Below are positions 43,984 through 51,579 of a DNA stretch of 64,000 nt, in pieces. Source of the stretch: Microbacterium hydrocarbonoxydans (GTDB lineage Bacteria > Actinomycetota > Actinomycetes > Actinomycetales > Microbacteriaceae); the NCBI RefSeq assembly GCF_011752045.1, contig NZ_JAAKXW010000005.1, positions 248,001-312,000 on the forward strand, read 5' to 3'. The notes below the pieces were generated by a model. It did not search any database. It was not told the DNA's origin and worked only from the letters and a program-made list of their open reading frames with translations. Both the position numbers and the translations under genes were made by a program. How positions within the stretch are numbered: position 1 is the stretch's first letter; each line of letters opens with the position of its first letter.

Positions 43984-44076
43984 GCCCGGATATGAGAAGA
44001 CCGGGCCGCAAGAACGCCTCTCGGCGGAAGGCCGCTCGCAGCGGCGAAAATTGGAGCCCGGGGTTATGCGGCCCGG
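43984..44076. ncRNA. Candidate structured RNA, strand unknown
   Basis: A closed multibranch fold can be drawn: P1 CCGGGCCGCA (44001-44010) with TGCGGCCCGG (44067-44076), inside it CGCC-TCTC-GGCG (44015-44026) and GCCGCT-CGC-AGCGGC (44031-44045), then unpaired AAAATTGGAGCCCGGGGTTA. On the plus strand P1's left arm can instead pair with GCCCGG at 43984-43989 (loop of 11), a switch-like alternative. No ORF with coding character covers it. A minus-strand TACAAT (44091-44086) could drive it. It matches no RNA family that I can name. Confidence 0.4.
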
Positions 44077-44122
44077 CCTGATCCATTGTAACGCGATGCG
44101 GCGGAGTCTATTCCCGGGGCCC

Positions 44123-44128
44123 TAGGCT
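44123..44128 (+). promoter_or_regulatory. -10 element of leaderless pabC promoter
   Basis: TAGGCT, 6 nt (CGGAGC), then ATG 44135. It lies downstream of the candidate structured RNA, so that RNA is not obviously part of the pabC leader. Confidence 0.6.
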
Positions 44129-44134
44129 CGGAGC

Positions 44135-45019
44135 ATGACCCGGCGCTTCGCACTGATGATCGACCCCGTGGCCGCGGATGAGGCCCGCTCCGACTACGGC
44201 GACACGTTCACCATGGTGGATGCCGCTGCCCCCGCCCTGAGCGTCGGCGAGCTGAGCACCCAGCGCGGCGACGGGGTGTTCGAGTCGATCGGCGTGGTCG
44301 ACGGCCATGCGCAGGAGGTCGTGCCGCACCTCGAGCGCCTCGCGCACTCGGCGCGGCTGTGCGATCTCCCCGTCCCGAACCCGGCGCAGTGGAGTCAGGC
44401 GATCGGCGTCGCCGCCGCGGAGTGCGGGGAGGGGGAGGCCGTGATCAAGCTCATCCTCAGCCGCGGCGTCGAGCACGGGCCGACCCCCACCGCCTGGGTC
44501 ACCGCGGCGCCGGCCGGCGACTTCACGGCGGCCCGTGTGAACGGCGTCCGCGTGGTGACGCTCGATCGCGGATACGACCTCGGCGTCGCCGAGCGCGCCC
44601 CGTGGCTGCTGCTGGGAGCGAAGACGCTGTCGTACGCCGTGAACATGGCGGCACTGAGGGAGGCGCGACGGCGCGGTGCCGACGACGCGATCTTCCTCTC
44701 CAGCGACGGGTTCGTGCTCGAGGCGCCGACCGCATCCCTGATCCTGCGCTTCGGGGACCGCTTCGTCACACCGGCGCCGAACGGCGGTATCCTGCACGGC
44801 ACGACGCAGCTGAGCGTCTACGACCACCTCGCGTCCCGCGGCTTCGAGGTCGGCTACGCGCAGATCCCGGCATCCGACCTGACCAGAGCGGATGCCGCGT
44901 GGCTGGTGTCCAGCGTGCGTCTGGCCGCTCCGATCACCGCCGTCGACGGCACCGAGATCCCCGTGGACGCCGCGCTCACCGCCGAGCTCAACGCGTACCT
45001 GCTCTCCCCCCGCGACTGA
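44135..45019 (+). CDS. pabC: Class IV aminotransferase, aminodeoxychorismate lyase-like
   Basis: A 294-residue PLP-dependent fold-type IV enzyme. STQRGDGVFESIGVVDG near residue 45, GAKTLSYAVNMAALREARRRGADDAIFLSSDG with the PLP lysine, and LEAPTASLILRFGDR are diagnostic. Homologues next to phosphate and nitrogen regulators in mycobacteria (Rv0812) are annotated as 4-amino-4-deoxychorismate lyase, which makes p-aminobenzoate for folate. A branched-chain or D-amino-acid aminotransferase cannot be excluded from sequence. Confidence 0.85.
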   Translation: MTRRFALMIDPVAADEARSDYGDTFTMVDAAAPALSVGELSTQRGDGVFESIGVVDGHAQEVVPHLERLAHSARLCDLPVPNPAQWSQAIGVAAAECGEGEAVIKLILSRGVEHGPTPTAWVTAAPAGDFTAARVNGVRVVTLDRGYDLGVAERAPWLLLGAKTLSYAVNMAALREARRRGADDAIFLSSDGFVLEAPTASLILRFGDRFVTPAPNGGILHGTTQLSVYDHLASRGFEVGYAQIPASDLTRADAAWLVSSVRLAAPITAVDGTEIPVDAALTAELNAYLLSPRD

Positions 45020-45066
45020 CGGCGAGCCGCCGCCTGCGGCCGGGTGCCCGCGCCTGACCGGCCGGG

Positions 45067-45172
45067 CACAGCTTCGGAGCCCGAACGCGACACGCCACTG
45101 TGCGACTCGGCAGTACGGCGTGCTGCGGCTCCATCTCCGAAGTCGTGCACACACACTTGCTCCGAAGCTGTG
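45067..45172. repeat. Inverted-repeat element downstream of pabC
   Basis: CACAGCTTCGGAGC (45067-45080) and GCTCCGAAGCTGTG (45159-45172) are perfect 14-bp inverted repeats 78 bp apart. Between them is a further near-copy (CTCCGAAGTCGTGC, about 45135-45148) and an internal CACGCC/GGCGTG pair. It resembles a small non-coding mobile or REP-like element. It abuts the 3' end of the DUF559 gene. Confidence 0.55.
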
Positions 45173-45218
45173 CTCGGAGCACCTTCGAGTGAGATCACGT
45201 GAAGTGCGAGTGTGCGAA

Positions 45219-46040
45219 TCACGGGCGGAGGGCCATCATCGCGACGATGGCCCGCTCGACGAGATCCCAGTCGTGGAGAACCATCGCGTAGTCGAAGCGC
45301 AACGACACATGCCCCCATGACGCCGCCGTCGCGTCGCGGACCAGGTCTCGGTGGCGGTGCGATGCGCCGTCGTGGTTGTCCTTGCCGTCGGTCTCGATGA
45401 TCAGCCAGTCGTCCACGAGCAGGTCGACTCGGCCGGTTCCGATGATCTCGGCCTGCGTTCGCACCGACCAGCGGTACTTGCGGATGCGCAGCCGCACGAG
45501 TGACTCGAGTCCACTGTCCGAATCGTCGCGCGAGAAGTCGATGAGGTCTCTGCCGGTGCGATCGACCACGCTCCGCAACCATCGCAAGGCGGCTCGGGGG
45601 AGGAGTCCCACACGACGGGCCGACTCCAGGGCGACGAAGAAGGCTTCGGCACCGCGGCATCGGTAGATCTGCAGCAGGACGCGCGGGAGGGACGGGAGCC
45701 CGAAGGTCTCCTCTCCCGGACCGGCGTCCCAGTGCCGCGTGCATTCGCAGGTCCTCGACGCGGAACCATGATGGTGGCGATCGGAACGCATCCACACGTG
45801 GATGCCGGGCTCGTCGAGCACCCACAGCCCGAGGTGGCGTGCCGCCGTCTCGCAGCCGATCGAGCCCCCGTGCTCGGCGGCTTCGACCACGTCAGAGCAC
45901 GCCGTGGGGGCTGCGTACACACCGCGTCGAAGCCGACGCAGCTCCTCGTCTCGCACCCGGCGCTCGAGTTCACGGCGAGAATGCGACCTGCGCAGCTCCC
46001 GCCACGTCCATACGTCGATCGAGTCGATGGATACGCACAT
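45219..46040 (-). CDS. DUF559 (Vsr-like) endonuclease-fold protein
   Basis: A 273-residue protein. The N-terminal half (about 1-110) has a winged-helix/AbiEi-like start: WTWRELRRSHSRRELERRVRDEELRRLRRGVYAAP. The C-terminal DUF559 domain (about 180-270) carries the restriction-endonuclease-fold residues VDLLVDDWLIIETDGKDNHDG and a later RDATAASWGHVSLRFDY. Its lower GC and AT-richer third positions differ from neighbours and suggest acquisition. Start uncertain: ATG 46040 is chosen, ATG 46112 would add 24 residues. Proteins of this type are multi-copy in Microbacteriaceae; the function is unknown. Confidence 0.8.
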   Translation of the reverse strand: MCVSIDSIDVWTWRELRRSHSRRELERRVRDEELRRLRRGVYAAPTACSDVVEAAEHGGSIGCETAARHLGLWVLDEPGIHVWMRSDRHHHGSASRTCECTRHWDAGPGEETFGLPSLPRVLLQIYRCRGAEAFFVALESARRVGLLPRAALRWLRSVVDRTGRDLIDFSRDDSDSGLESLVRLRIRKYRWSVRTQAEIIGTGRVDLLVDDWLIIETDGKDNHDGASHRHRDLVRDATAASWGHVSLRFDYAMVLHDWDLVERAIVAMMALRP

Positions 46041-46175
46041 CCGCCAAGGATCGTCGGCTCCGACATCCGTTCCGGTGCTCAAACCCGCGACCTGTGGAAC
46101 TCTCCTCCGCATACGCTCGCCGTGCAGAAGAACTCGTCGACGCGGACCAGCGGGCTGAGCGTCGGAGCAGAAAGA

Positions 46176-46213
46176 CGAAACGCCGCGTGATCAGATGATC
46201 ACACGGCGTTTCG
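46176..46213 (-). terminator. Terminator of the pst operon
   Basis: CGAAACGCCGCGTGATCA (46176-46193) and TGATCACACGGCGTTTCG (46196-46213) pair at 17 of 18 positions with a 2-nt spacer. In minus-strand RNA it is followed by TCTTTCT, 50 bases after pstB. Confidence 0.85.
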
Positions 46214-46264
46214 CGGCCGAGGTCCGAAGTTGTGCCCGCGGAGCGGCGCGCGGGAGAGACCGTC

Positions 46265-47044
46265 TTATCCGAAGCGCCCCGAGACGTAGTCCTCGGTGGC
46301 CTGCACCGACGGGGTCGTGAAGATCGTCGAGGTGTCGTCGTATTCGATGAGCTTGCCGGGCTTGCCGGTGCCGGCGATGTTGAAGAACGCCGTCCTGTCC
46401 GACACGCGCGATGCCTGCTGCATGTTGTGCGTCACGATCACGACCGTGTACTCGTTCTTGATCTCCGCGATGAGCTCCTCGATGGCGAAGGTCGAGATCG
46501 GGTCGAGCGCCGAGCACGGCTCGTCCATGAGGATCACGTCGGGGGAGACGGCGATGGCGCGGGCGATGCAGAGGCGCTGCTGCTGACCGCCGGAGAGGCC
46601 GGAGCCGGGCTTGTCGAGGCGGTCCTTGACCTCGTTCCACAGGTTCGCGCCGCGGAGGGACTTCTCGACCAGGGCCTCCTGGTCGCTCTTCGCCATGCGC
46701 GCGTTGTTGAGGGTCACGCCTGCGAGCACGTTCTCCTTGATCGACATCGTCGGGAACGGGTTCGGACGCTGGAAGACCATGCCGACCTGACGGCGCACGA
46801 GCACCGGGTCGACGTTGGCGCCGTAGAGGTTGTTGCCGTCGATGAGGACCTCGCCCTCCACGCGCGCGCCCGGGATGACCTCGTGCATGCGGTTGAGGGT
46901 GCGGAGGAACGTGGACTTGCCGCATCCGGACGGGCCGATGAAGGCCGTGACGGTGTTGGGCTTGATGTCGATCGATACGCCCTCGACGGCGAGGAAGTCG
47001 CCGTAGTAGACGTTGAGGTCGTTGACTTCGATGCTCTTGGACAC
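46265..47044 (-). CDS. pstB: Phosphate ABC transporter ATP-binding protein
   Basis: Drives high-affinity phosphate import through PstCA. The 259-residue ATPase has Walker [13 protein letters not shown]-loop [11 protein letters not shown], the signature [16 protein letters not shown], and Walker [18 protein letters not shown]. The PstB-specific [15 protein letters not shown] follows the P-loop. It is the last gene of pstSCAB, 42 bp behind pstA with AAAGGAT near its start. Besides transport, Pst with PhoU passes the phosphate status to SenX3. Confidence 0.97.
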   Translation of the reverse strand: MSKSIEVNDLNVYYGDFLAVEGVSIDIKPNTVTAFIGPSGCGKSTFLRTLNRMHEVIPGARVEGEVLIDGNNLYGANVDPVLVRRQVGMVFQRPNPFPTMSIKENVLAGVTLNNARMAKSDQEALVEKSLRGANLWNEVKDRLDKPGSGLSGGQQQRLCIARAIAVSPDVILMDEPCSALDPISTFAIEELIAEIKNEYTVVIVTHNMQQASRVSDRTAFFNIAGTGKPGKLIEYDDTSTIFTTPSVQATEDYVSGRFG

Positions 47045-47086
47045 GAGAGATCCTTTTCCAGTCGGGTGAGAGTCGGGTGGGCCGGG

Positions 47087-48190
47087 TCAGCGGCCGTTGG
47101 TCTTCGGTGCGAACACCTTGGCGATGACCCGCGCGAGCAGGTTCAGCACCATCACGATCACGATGAGCGTGAGCGCCGAGGCCCAGGCGCGCTCGAGGTA
47201 GGCGTCGACCGGGATGCCGGGGTACTTGGCCTGCATGTAGGAGAACACCGGGAGCGTCGCCATCTGCCCGCTGAACATGTTCAGGTTCATGCCCTGGACG
47301 ATGCCGACGGTGAGCAGCAGCGGCGCGGTCTCGCCGATGACGCGGGAGATCGCGAGCATGATGCTCGTCGTGATGCCGGCGATCGCGGTGGGGAGCACGA
47401 CCTTGAGGATCGTGAGCCACTTCGGCACGCCGAGGGCGTACGCCGCCTCGCGGAGCTCGTTCGGGACGATGCGGAGCAGCTCCTCCGAGCCCCGGACCAC
47501 GACCGGGATCATCAGCACCGACAGGGCGAGCGAGCCCATGATGCCCATGCGCGTTCCCGGCCCGACGATCAGCGCGAACACCGAGTAGATGAACAGACCG
47601 GCGACGATCGACGGGATGCCGGTCATCACGTCGACGAGGAAGGTGATGCCGCGGGCGAGCTTGCGGCCCTCACCGTACTCCACCAGGTAGATCGACGTCA
47701 TCAGGCCGATCGGCACCGAGATCACGGTGGCGCCGAGTGTGATGAGGAGCGTTCCCCAGATGGCGTGCACGGCGCCGCCGCCCTCGCCGACGATGTTGCG
47801 CATCGAGAAGCTGAAGAACTCGCCGTCGAAGCGCATCAGCCCGTTCACGACGACCGTGTACAGCAGCGAGACGAGCGGGAGCAGCGCGACGACGAAGGCG
47901 CCGGAGACGAGGGCCGTCATCAGGCGGTCGACGGCGTGCCGGCGGCTCTCGACGACCGACGAGATCACGAAGATCAGCGCCATGTAGAGCAGCAGACCCA
48001 CGACCAGGGTGAGCGCGATGTTGAAGTCGGCGGGGTCGCCGCCGCTGTTCGCGAAGGCGAAGATCGTGGCGGAGACCACGAAGGAGACCAGGAGGAGCGC
48101 CCACGGCGCCCACTTGGGCAGGTGCCCGGCCGTGGTGGTGTGCGTGGTCGGGACGACGGTGGCGACGGGGGGAGTGGCGGTGGCGGTCAT
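47087..48190 (-). CDS. pstA: Phosphate ABC transporter permease PstA
   Basis: A 367-residue permease, longer than the roughly 290-residue E. coli protein because of an N-terminal extension with Thr/Pro and extra helices (about 1-115). The transport domain has VGEGGGAVHAIWGTLLITL, a BPD motif region EELLRIVPNELREAAYALGVPKW (EAA loop contacting PstB) and GETAPLLLTVG. It follows pstC by one base. Confidence 0.94.
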   Translation of the reverse strand: MTATATPPVATVVPTTHTTTAGHLPKWAPWALLLVSFVVSATIFAFANSGGDPADFNIALTLVVGLLLYMALIFVISSVVESRRHAVDRLMTALVSGAFVVALLPLVSLLYTVVVNGLMRFDGEFFSFSMRNIVGEGGGAVHAIWGTLLITLGATVISVPIGLMTSIYLVEYGEGRKLARGITFLVDVMTGIPSIVAGLFIYSVFALIVGPGTRMGIMGSLALSVLMIPVVVRGSEELLRIVPNELREAAYALGVPKWLTILKVVLPTAIAGITTSIMLAISRVIGETAPLLLTVGIVQGMNLNMFSGQMATLPVFSYMQAKYPGIPVDAYLERAWASALTLIVIVMVLNLLARVIAKVFAPKTNGR

Positions 48191-48191
48191 G

Positions 48192-49160
48192 TCAGTTGGC
48201 TCCCGAGAACTCGGCGCGGCGCGACACGATCCAGCGCGCGACGAAGTTGACCGCGAAGGTCACGATGAACAGGATCAGACCGGCCGCGATGAGGGTGTTC
48301 ACGCCCTCATCGTGGGCTTCGGGGAACCGCAGGGCGATGATCGCGGGGATCGTCGTCGGGTTCTCCGGGTTCAGCAGGTTGAAGGTGACGATGCCGAGGG
48401 GCGACAGCACGAGGGTCACGGCCATCGTCTCGCCGAGCGCGCGGCCCAGTCCGAGCATCGCGCCGGAGACCATGCCGCTGCGGGCGAAGGGGAGCACGGC
48501 CATCCGCACCATCTCCCAGCGGGTCGCGCCGAGCGCCAGGGCCGCCTCCTCGTGGAGCTTCGGCGTCTGCAGGAACACCTCGCGGCAGATGGCGGTCATG
48601 ATCGGGAGGATCATGACCGCGAGCACGAGGGAGGCGGTGAGGATCGTCTTTCCGGTGCCGGATGCCGTGCCGCTGAACAGCGGGAACCAGCCCATGTTCG
48701 TGTTCAGCCACTTGTAGAACGGCACGAGCATGGGGGCGAAGGTCAGGGCGCCCCAGAGGCCGAACACGACCGACGGCACGGCCGCGAGCAGGTCGATGAC
48801 GTAGCCGAGGACTCCGGCGAGGCGGCGCGGCGCGTAGTGGGAGATGAACAGCGCGATGCCGATCGCGATCGGCGCCGCGATGATCAGGGCGATGAAGCTC
48901 GACCACAGCGTGCCGAAGACGAACGGCCACACCCAGGAGAGGAACGACTGCCCCTCGAGGATGTGGTTGCCGGTGGTGTCCGGTGCGAACGCGGGGATCG
49001 CCTGGACGATGAGGAAGATCGCGACGGCGGCCAGCGTGACGAGGATGATGATGCCGGCCCCGAGGGCGGTTCCGGAGAAGATGCGATCGCCCCGGCGTCG
49101 CAGGGCGGTGCGCGACCGGGTGGAACGGGCGGTGTCGGGACCCGTTGTGGTGGTGGTCAT
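48192..49160 (-). CDS. pstC: Phosphate ABC transporter permease PstC
   Basis: A 322-residue permease with six core helices. The basic N-terminus is followed by a helix, the PstC motif FLSWVWPFVFGTLWSS, and the EAA loop EEAALALGATRWEMVRMAVLP, then GRALGETMAVTLVL. It pairs with PstA in the membrane. The gene lies 147 bp behind pstS; a 20-bp hairpin in that gap probably lowers its expression relative to pstS. Confidence 0.95.
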   Translation of the reverse strand: MTTTTTGPDTARSTRSRTALRRRGDRIFSGTALGAGIIILVTLAAVAIFLIVQAIPAFAPDTTGNHILEGQSFLSWVWPFVFGTLWSSFIALIIAAPIAIGIALFISHYAPRRLAGVLGYVIDLLAAVPSVVFGLWGALTFAPMLVPFYKWLNTNMGWFPLFSGTASGTGKTILTASLVLAVMILPIMTAICREVFLQTPKLHEEAALALGATRWEMVRMAVLPFARSGMVSGAMLGLGRALGETMAVTLVLSPLGIVTFNLLNPENPTTIPAIIALRFPEAHDEGVNTLIAAGLILFIVTFAVNFVARWIVSRRAEFSGAN

Positions 49161-49222
49161 CGGAGCGGCTCCACGGTCCTTCTCGAGGTTCTGCTGAAAG
49201 TGAATCGGGATTTCATGCGGGT

Positions 49223-49269
49223 GCCCCCGCGGCTCCGGTCGAGATCCTTTCGACCGGAGCCACGGGGGC
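49223..49269 (-). terminator. pstS-pstC intergenic hairpin (attenuator or mRNA stabiliser)
   Basis: GCCCCCGCGGCTCCGGTCGA (49223-49242) and TCGACCGGAGCCACGGGGGC (49250-49269) form 20 pairs around a 7-nt loop. One pair is C-A in plus-strand RNA but G-U in minus-strand RNA, so only the pst transcript forms the full stem. There is no U-tract, which favours partial attenuation or 3'-end protection of pstS mRNA. Confidence 0.75.
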
Positions 49270-49307
49270 GACGGTGCCCGGAGCTCGGCGTGTGGCCGAG
49301 CATCCGA

Positions 49308-50408
49308 TCACTCGGTGACGATCGCGTCGATCGCGGCCGTGATCTGCTCGCGCAGGGTGTCGGAGATGGGGGCGCTGCCGGCGGCCTCGGCCGCGACGTC
49401 CTGGCCCTCGGCCGAGGCGACGAACTCGAAGTACGCCTTCACCAGGGAGGCGACCTCCGCGTCCTCGTACTCGACGCAGCCGATGAGGTACGAGACCAGG
49501 GCGATCGGGTAGGAGCCGGCGGGAGCGGCGGCCGGGTCGACGTCGAAGGCGAGGTCGTGCGCGGAGCGGCCCTCCTCGAGCGGGGACGCCTCGACGAGCG
49601 CGGCGGCGGCCTCGGCGGAGTACGCGACGTACTCGCCCTCGACCTGCACGGCGACCTGTCCGAGGTCGGAGGTGCGCGAGGCGTCCGCGAAGCCGATGTA
49701 GCCGGCGCCGTTGGTGATGGCGTCGACGACGCCGGAGGTGCCGTCGCCGGCCTCACCGGTGGAGAGCGGCCACTCGTCGGCGGCCTCGTAGGTCCAGACG
49801 TCGGGGGCCACGGCGCTGAGGTACTTGGTGAAGGTCTCCTGCGTGCCCGACGCGTCGGCGCGGTGCACCGGGACGATCGCCAGGTCGGGGAGCTCGACGC
49901 CCTCGTTCTGAGCGGCGATGGCCTCGTCGTTCCAGTTCGTGATGGTGCCGGCGAAGATGCCCGCGATGGTCTTGCCGTCCAGGTTGAGCTCGTCGATGCC
50001 CTCGAGGTTGAAGGCGACCGCAACCGGCGAGATGTAGACGGGGATCTCGACGATCTCGTCCGAGGCGCAGGAGCCGAAGCCGCCGGCGGCGATCTCCTCG
50101 GCGTTGAACGCGCGGTCGGAGCCGATGAAGTTGGACGAGCCGGCGATGAAGTTCTCACGTCCGGTGCCCGAGCCGGTGGCCGTGTAGTTCACGGTGGTGT
50201 CGGGGTTCGCGGTCTGGAACGCGGCGACCCAGGCCTGCTGCGCGGCCTCCTGCGAGGACGCGCCGGTGGCGCCGATGGTGCCCGAGAGCGTGGACTCGGA
50301 AGGGCCCTCGGTGGAGCCGGTGCCGCCTTCGTTCGCGGCACAGCCGGCGAGCGCGAGAGCGGCGACGGCGCCGACGGCGCCGATACGTGCGATTCGGGAG
50401 ATCTTCAC
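49308..50408 (-). CDS. pstS: Phosphate-binding lipoprotein PstS
   Basis: Extracellular phosphate receptor of the Pst system. The 366-residue protein has a signal peptide with lipobox LALAGC (Cys23) and the phosphate-binding pattern SGTIGATGASSQ, SGTGRENF, GSDRAFN, VHRADASGTQETFTKYL and GAGYIGF. GTG 50408 is chosen because GAAGGA lies 7 nt before it; a frame opening further upstream would read through the promoter. The promoter region carries a Pho-type direct repeat. Confidence 0.96.
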   Translation of the reverse strand: MKISRIARIGAVGAVAALALAGCAANEGGTGSTEGPSESTLSGTIGATGASSQEAAQQAWVAAFQTANPDTTVNYTATGSGTGRENFIAGSSNFIGSDRAFNAEEIAAGGFGSCASDEIVEIPVYISPVAVAFNLEGIDELNLDGKTIAGIFAGTITNWNDEAIAAQNEGVELPDLAIVPVHRADASGTQETFTKYLSAVAPDVWTYEAADEWPLSTGEAGDGTSGVVDAITNGAGYIGFADASRTSDLGQVAVQVEGEYVAYSAEAAAALVEASPLEEGRSAHDLAFDVDPAAAPAGSYPIALVSYLIGCVEYEDAEVASLVKAYFEFVASAEGQDVAAEAAGSAPISDTLREQITAAIDAIVTE

Positions 50409-50473
50409 TGTGGATCCTTCGATCTGTGTTGGGTGGGGCCCGGTGCAGGGCACACAGTGACGCTAGGTGCGGC

Positions 50474-50514
50474 GGTTAACGAGACTCTCCCGAGCAGGTG
50501 AACGGAAGGTGAAC
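50474..50514 (-). promoter_or_regulatory. RegX3/Pho box of pstS
   Basis: On the minus strand GTTCACC occurs at 50514-50508 and again at 50503-50497, exactly 11 bp apart, with a variant GTTAACC at 50480-50474. Tandem GTTCACC units with an 11-bp repeat are the binding sites of PhoP/RegX3 in actinobacteria. A -10 TAGCGT lies at 50465-50460. The cognate regulator gene is 10 kb away in this window. Confidence 0.85.
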
Positions 50515-50571
50515 GACCGGCGACTCTCTGGGGAGTCCACAGCGGATGCTCAGGCAGAGCCCGAGCATCCG

Positions 50572-51579
50572 TCAGTCCTTGGGGATGTGCGTCTCGATCG
50601 CGATGATCCCCGATCCGGGGTTCGAGGCGGACAGGTGCACGACGGAGAAGGCGGCCGGGTCGAGTGCGGCGGCGTCGCCGACGTACGATCCGTGCACGGT
50701 GCCGGTCGCCAGCGCGATCTCCGACAGCAGCTCGGGGAGGACCGGTCCGTGGCTGCACAGCACCGCGGGCTTCCCCGAGCGCACCCGGCGGCCGACGACG
50801 CTGCGGAGATCGGCGGTGCCGGCCTCCCACGCATCCTGGCTGATCTTGGCGGTCTGAGCCGCCTTCCGGCCGAGCGTCCAGGCCAGCGGGGCGACCGTCT
50901 CGGTGCATCGCACGGCGTCGCTGGTGATGATCTTGCGGACGCCGAAGGCGCGGAGGGGACCCACGATCGACTTCGCCTGGCGCTTCCCGCGCTCGGTGAG
51001 CGGCCGCTCGGCATCCGGCCCGTTCCAGTCCGTCCTGGCGAGGGCCTTGGCGTGACGGAGGGCGACGATGGGGAAGGTGCGCAGCACGTCCTCGTCGACG
51101 AGGTTTGCGAAGAAGTCGATGACCTCGCGGTCGACGGGATAGCTCAGCCGCGCGCGGGCCTTCTTCAGGCTGACCCACTCGATCGCGGCGATCTCCCGGT
51201 TGGGTACGAAGGAGGAGGCGCGGATCGCGTCGTCGGTGGCCTCGGCGGCCCAGTAGTGCACGACCTTCTGCTTGTTCGAGGGCAGGTGGTAGCGGCTCAC
51301 CCCGACCGGGACGCCGAGGGACACCCGGATGCCGGTCTCCTCCTGGACCTCGCGGACCGCGGTCTCGGCGAGCATTTCCCCGGGGTCCACCTTGCCCTTG
51401 GGCAGCGTGACGTCCCTGTACTTCGTGCGGTGGATCAGCAGGACCCGCAGCTTGCCCTCGACGATGCGCCAGACGACCGCGCCGGCCGCGTAGACCGCCT
51501 TGTCGGTCCACTTCGCACGCGTCGAGCCCTCGTCCCGCTTCGAGCGCGGGGGGACCACGCCCGCCTTCGGCGAGGTCAT
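50572..51579 (-). CDS. mutT1: Nudix hydrolase/histidine phosphatase fusion, MutT1-like
   Basis: A 335-residue two-domain protein. The N-terminal Nudix domain (about 25-160) has a full Nudix box, [22 protein letters not shown] in two parts, and the C-terminal histidine-phosphatase domain (about 165-330) starts IVALRHAKA with the phospho-accepting His and has [10 protein letters not shown]. Mycobacterial MutT1 of this architecture degrades 8-oxo-dGTP and diadenosine polyphosphates and is also adjacent to ppk. ATG 51579 overlaps the ppk stop (ATGA). Confidence 0.92.
   Translation of the reverse strand: MTSPKAGVVPPRSKRDEGSTRAKWTDKAVYAAGAVVWRIVEGKLRVLLIHRTKYRDVTLPKGKVDPGEMLAETAVREVQEETGIRVSLGVPVGVSRYHLPSNKQKVVHYWAAEATDDAIRASSFVPNREIAAIEWVSLKKARARLSYPVDREVIDFFANLVDEDVLRTFPIVALRHAKALARTDWNGPDAERPLTERGKRQAKSIVGPLRAFGVRKIITSDAVRCTETVAPLAWTLGRKAAQTAKISQDAWEAGTADLRSVVGRRVRSGKPAVLCSHGPVLPELLSEIALATGTVHGSYVGDAAALDPAAFSVVHLSASNPGSGIIAIETHIPKD

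Noticed and set aside
44001..44076. Simple terminator of the 43345 gene
   Set aside because: The closing stem is separated by 56 nt of further structure and no U-run follows, so a plain terminator does not explain it.
46232..50501. Plus-strand ORFs of 672 and 830 residues across pstSCAB
   Set aside because: Antisense shadows of the phosphate transporter genes.
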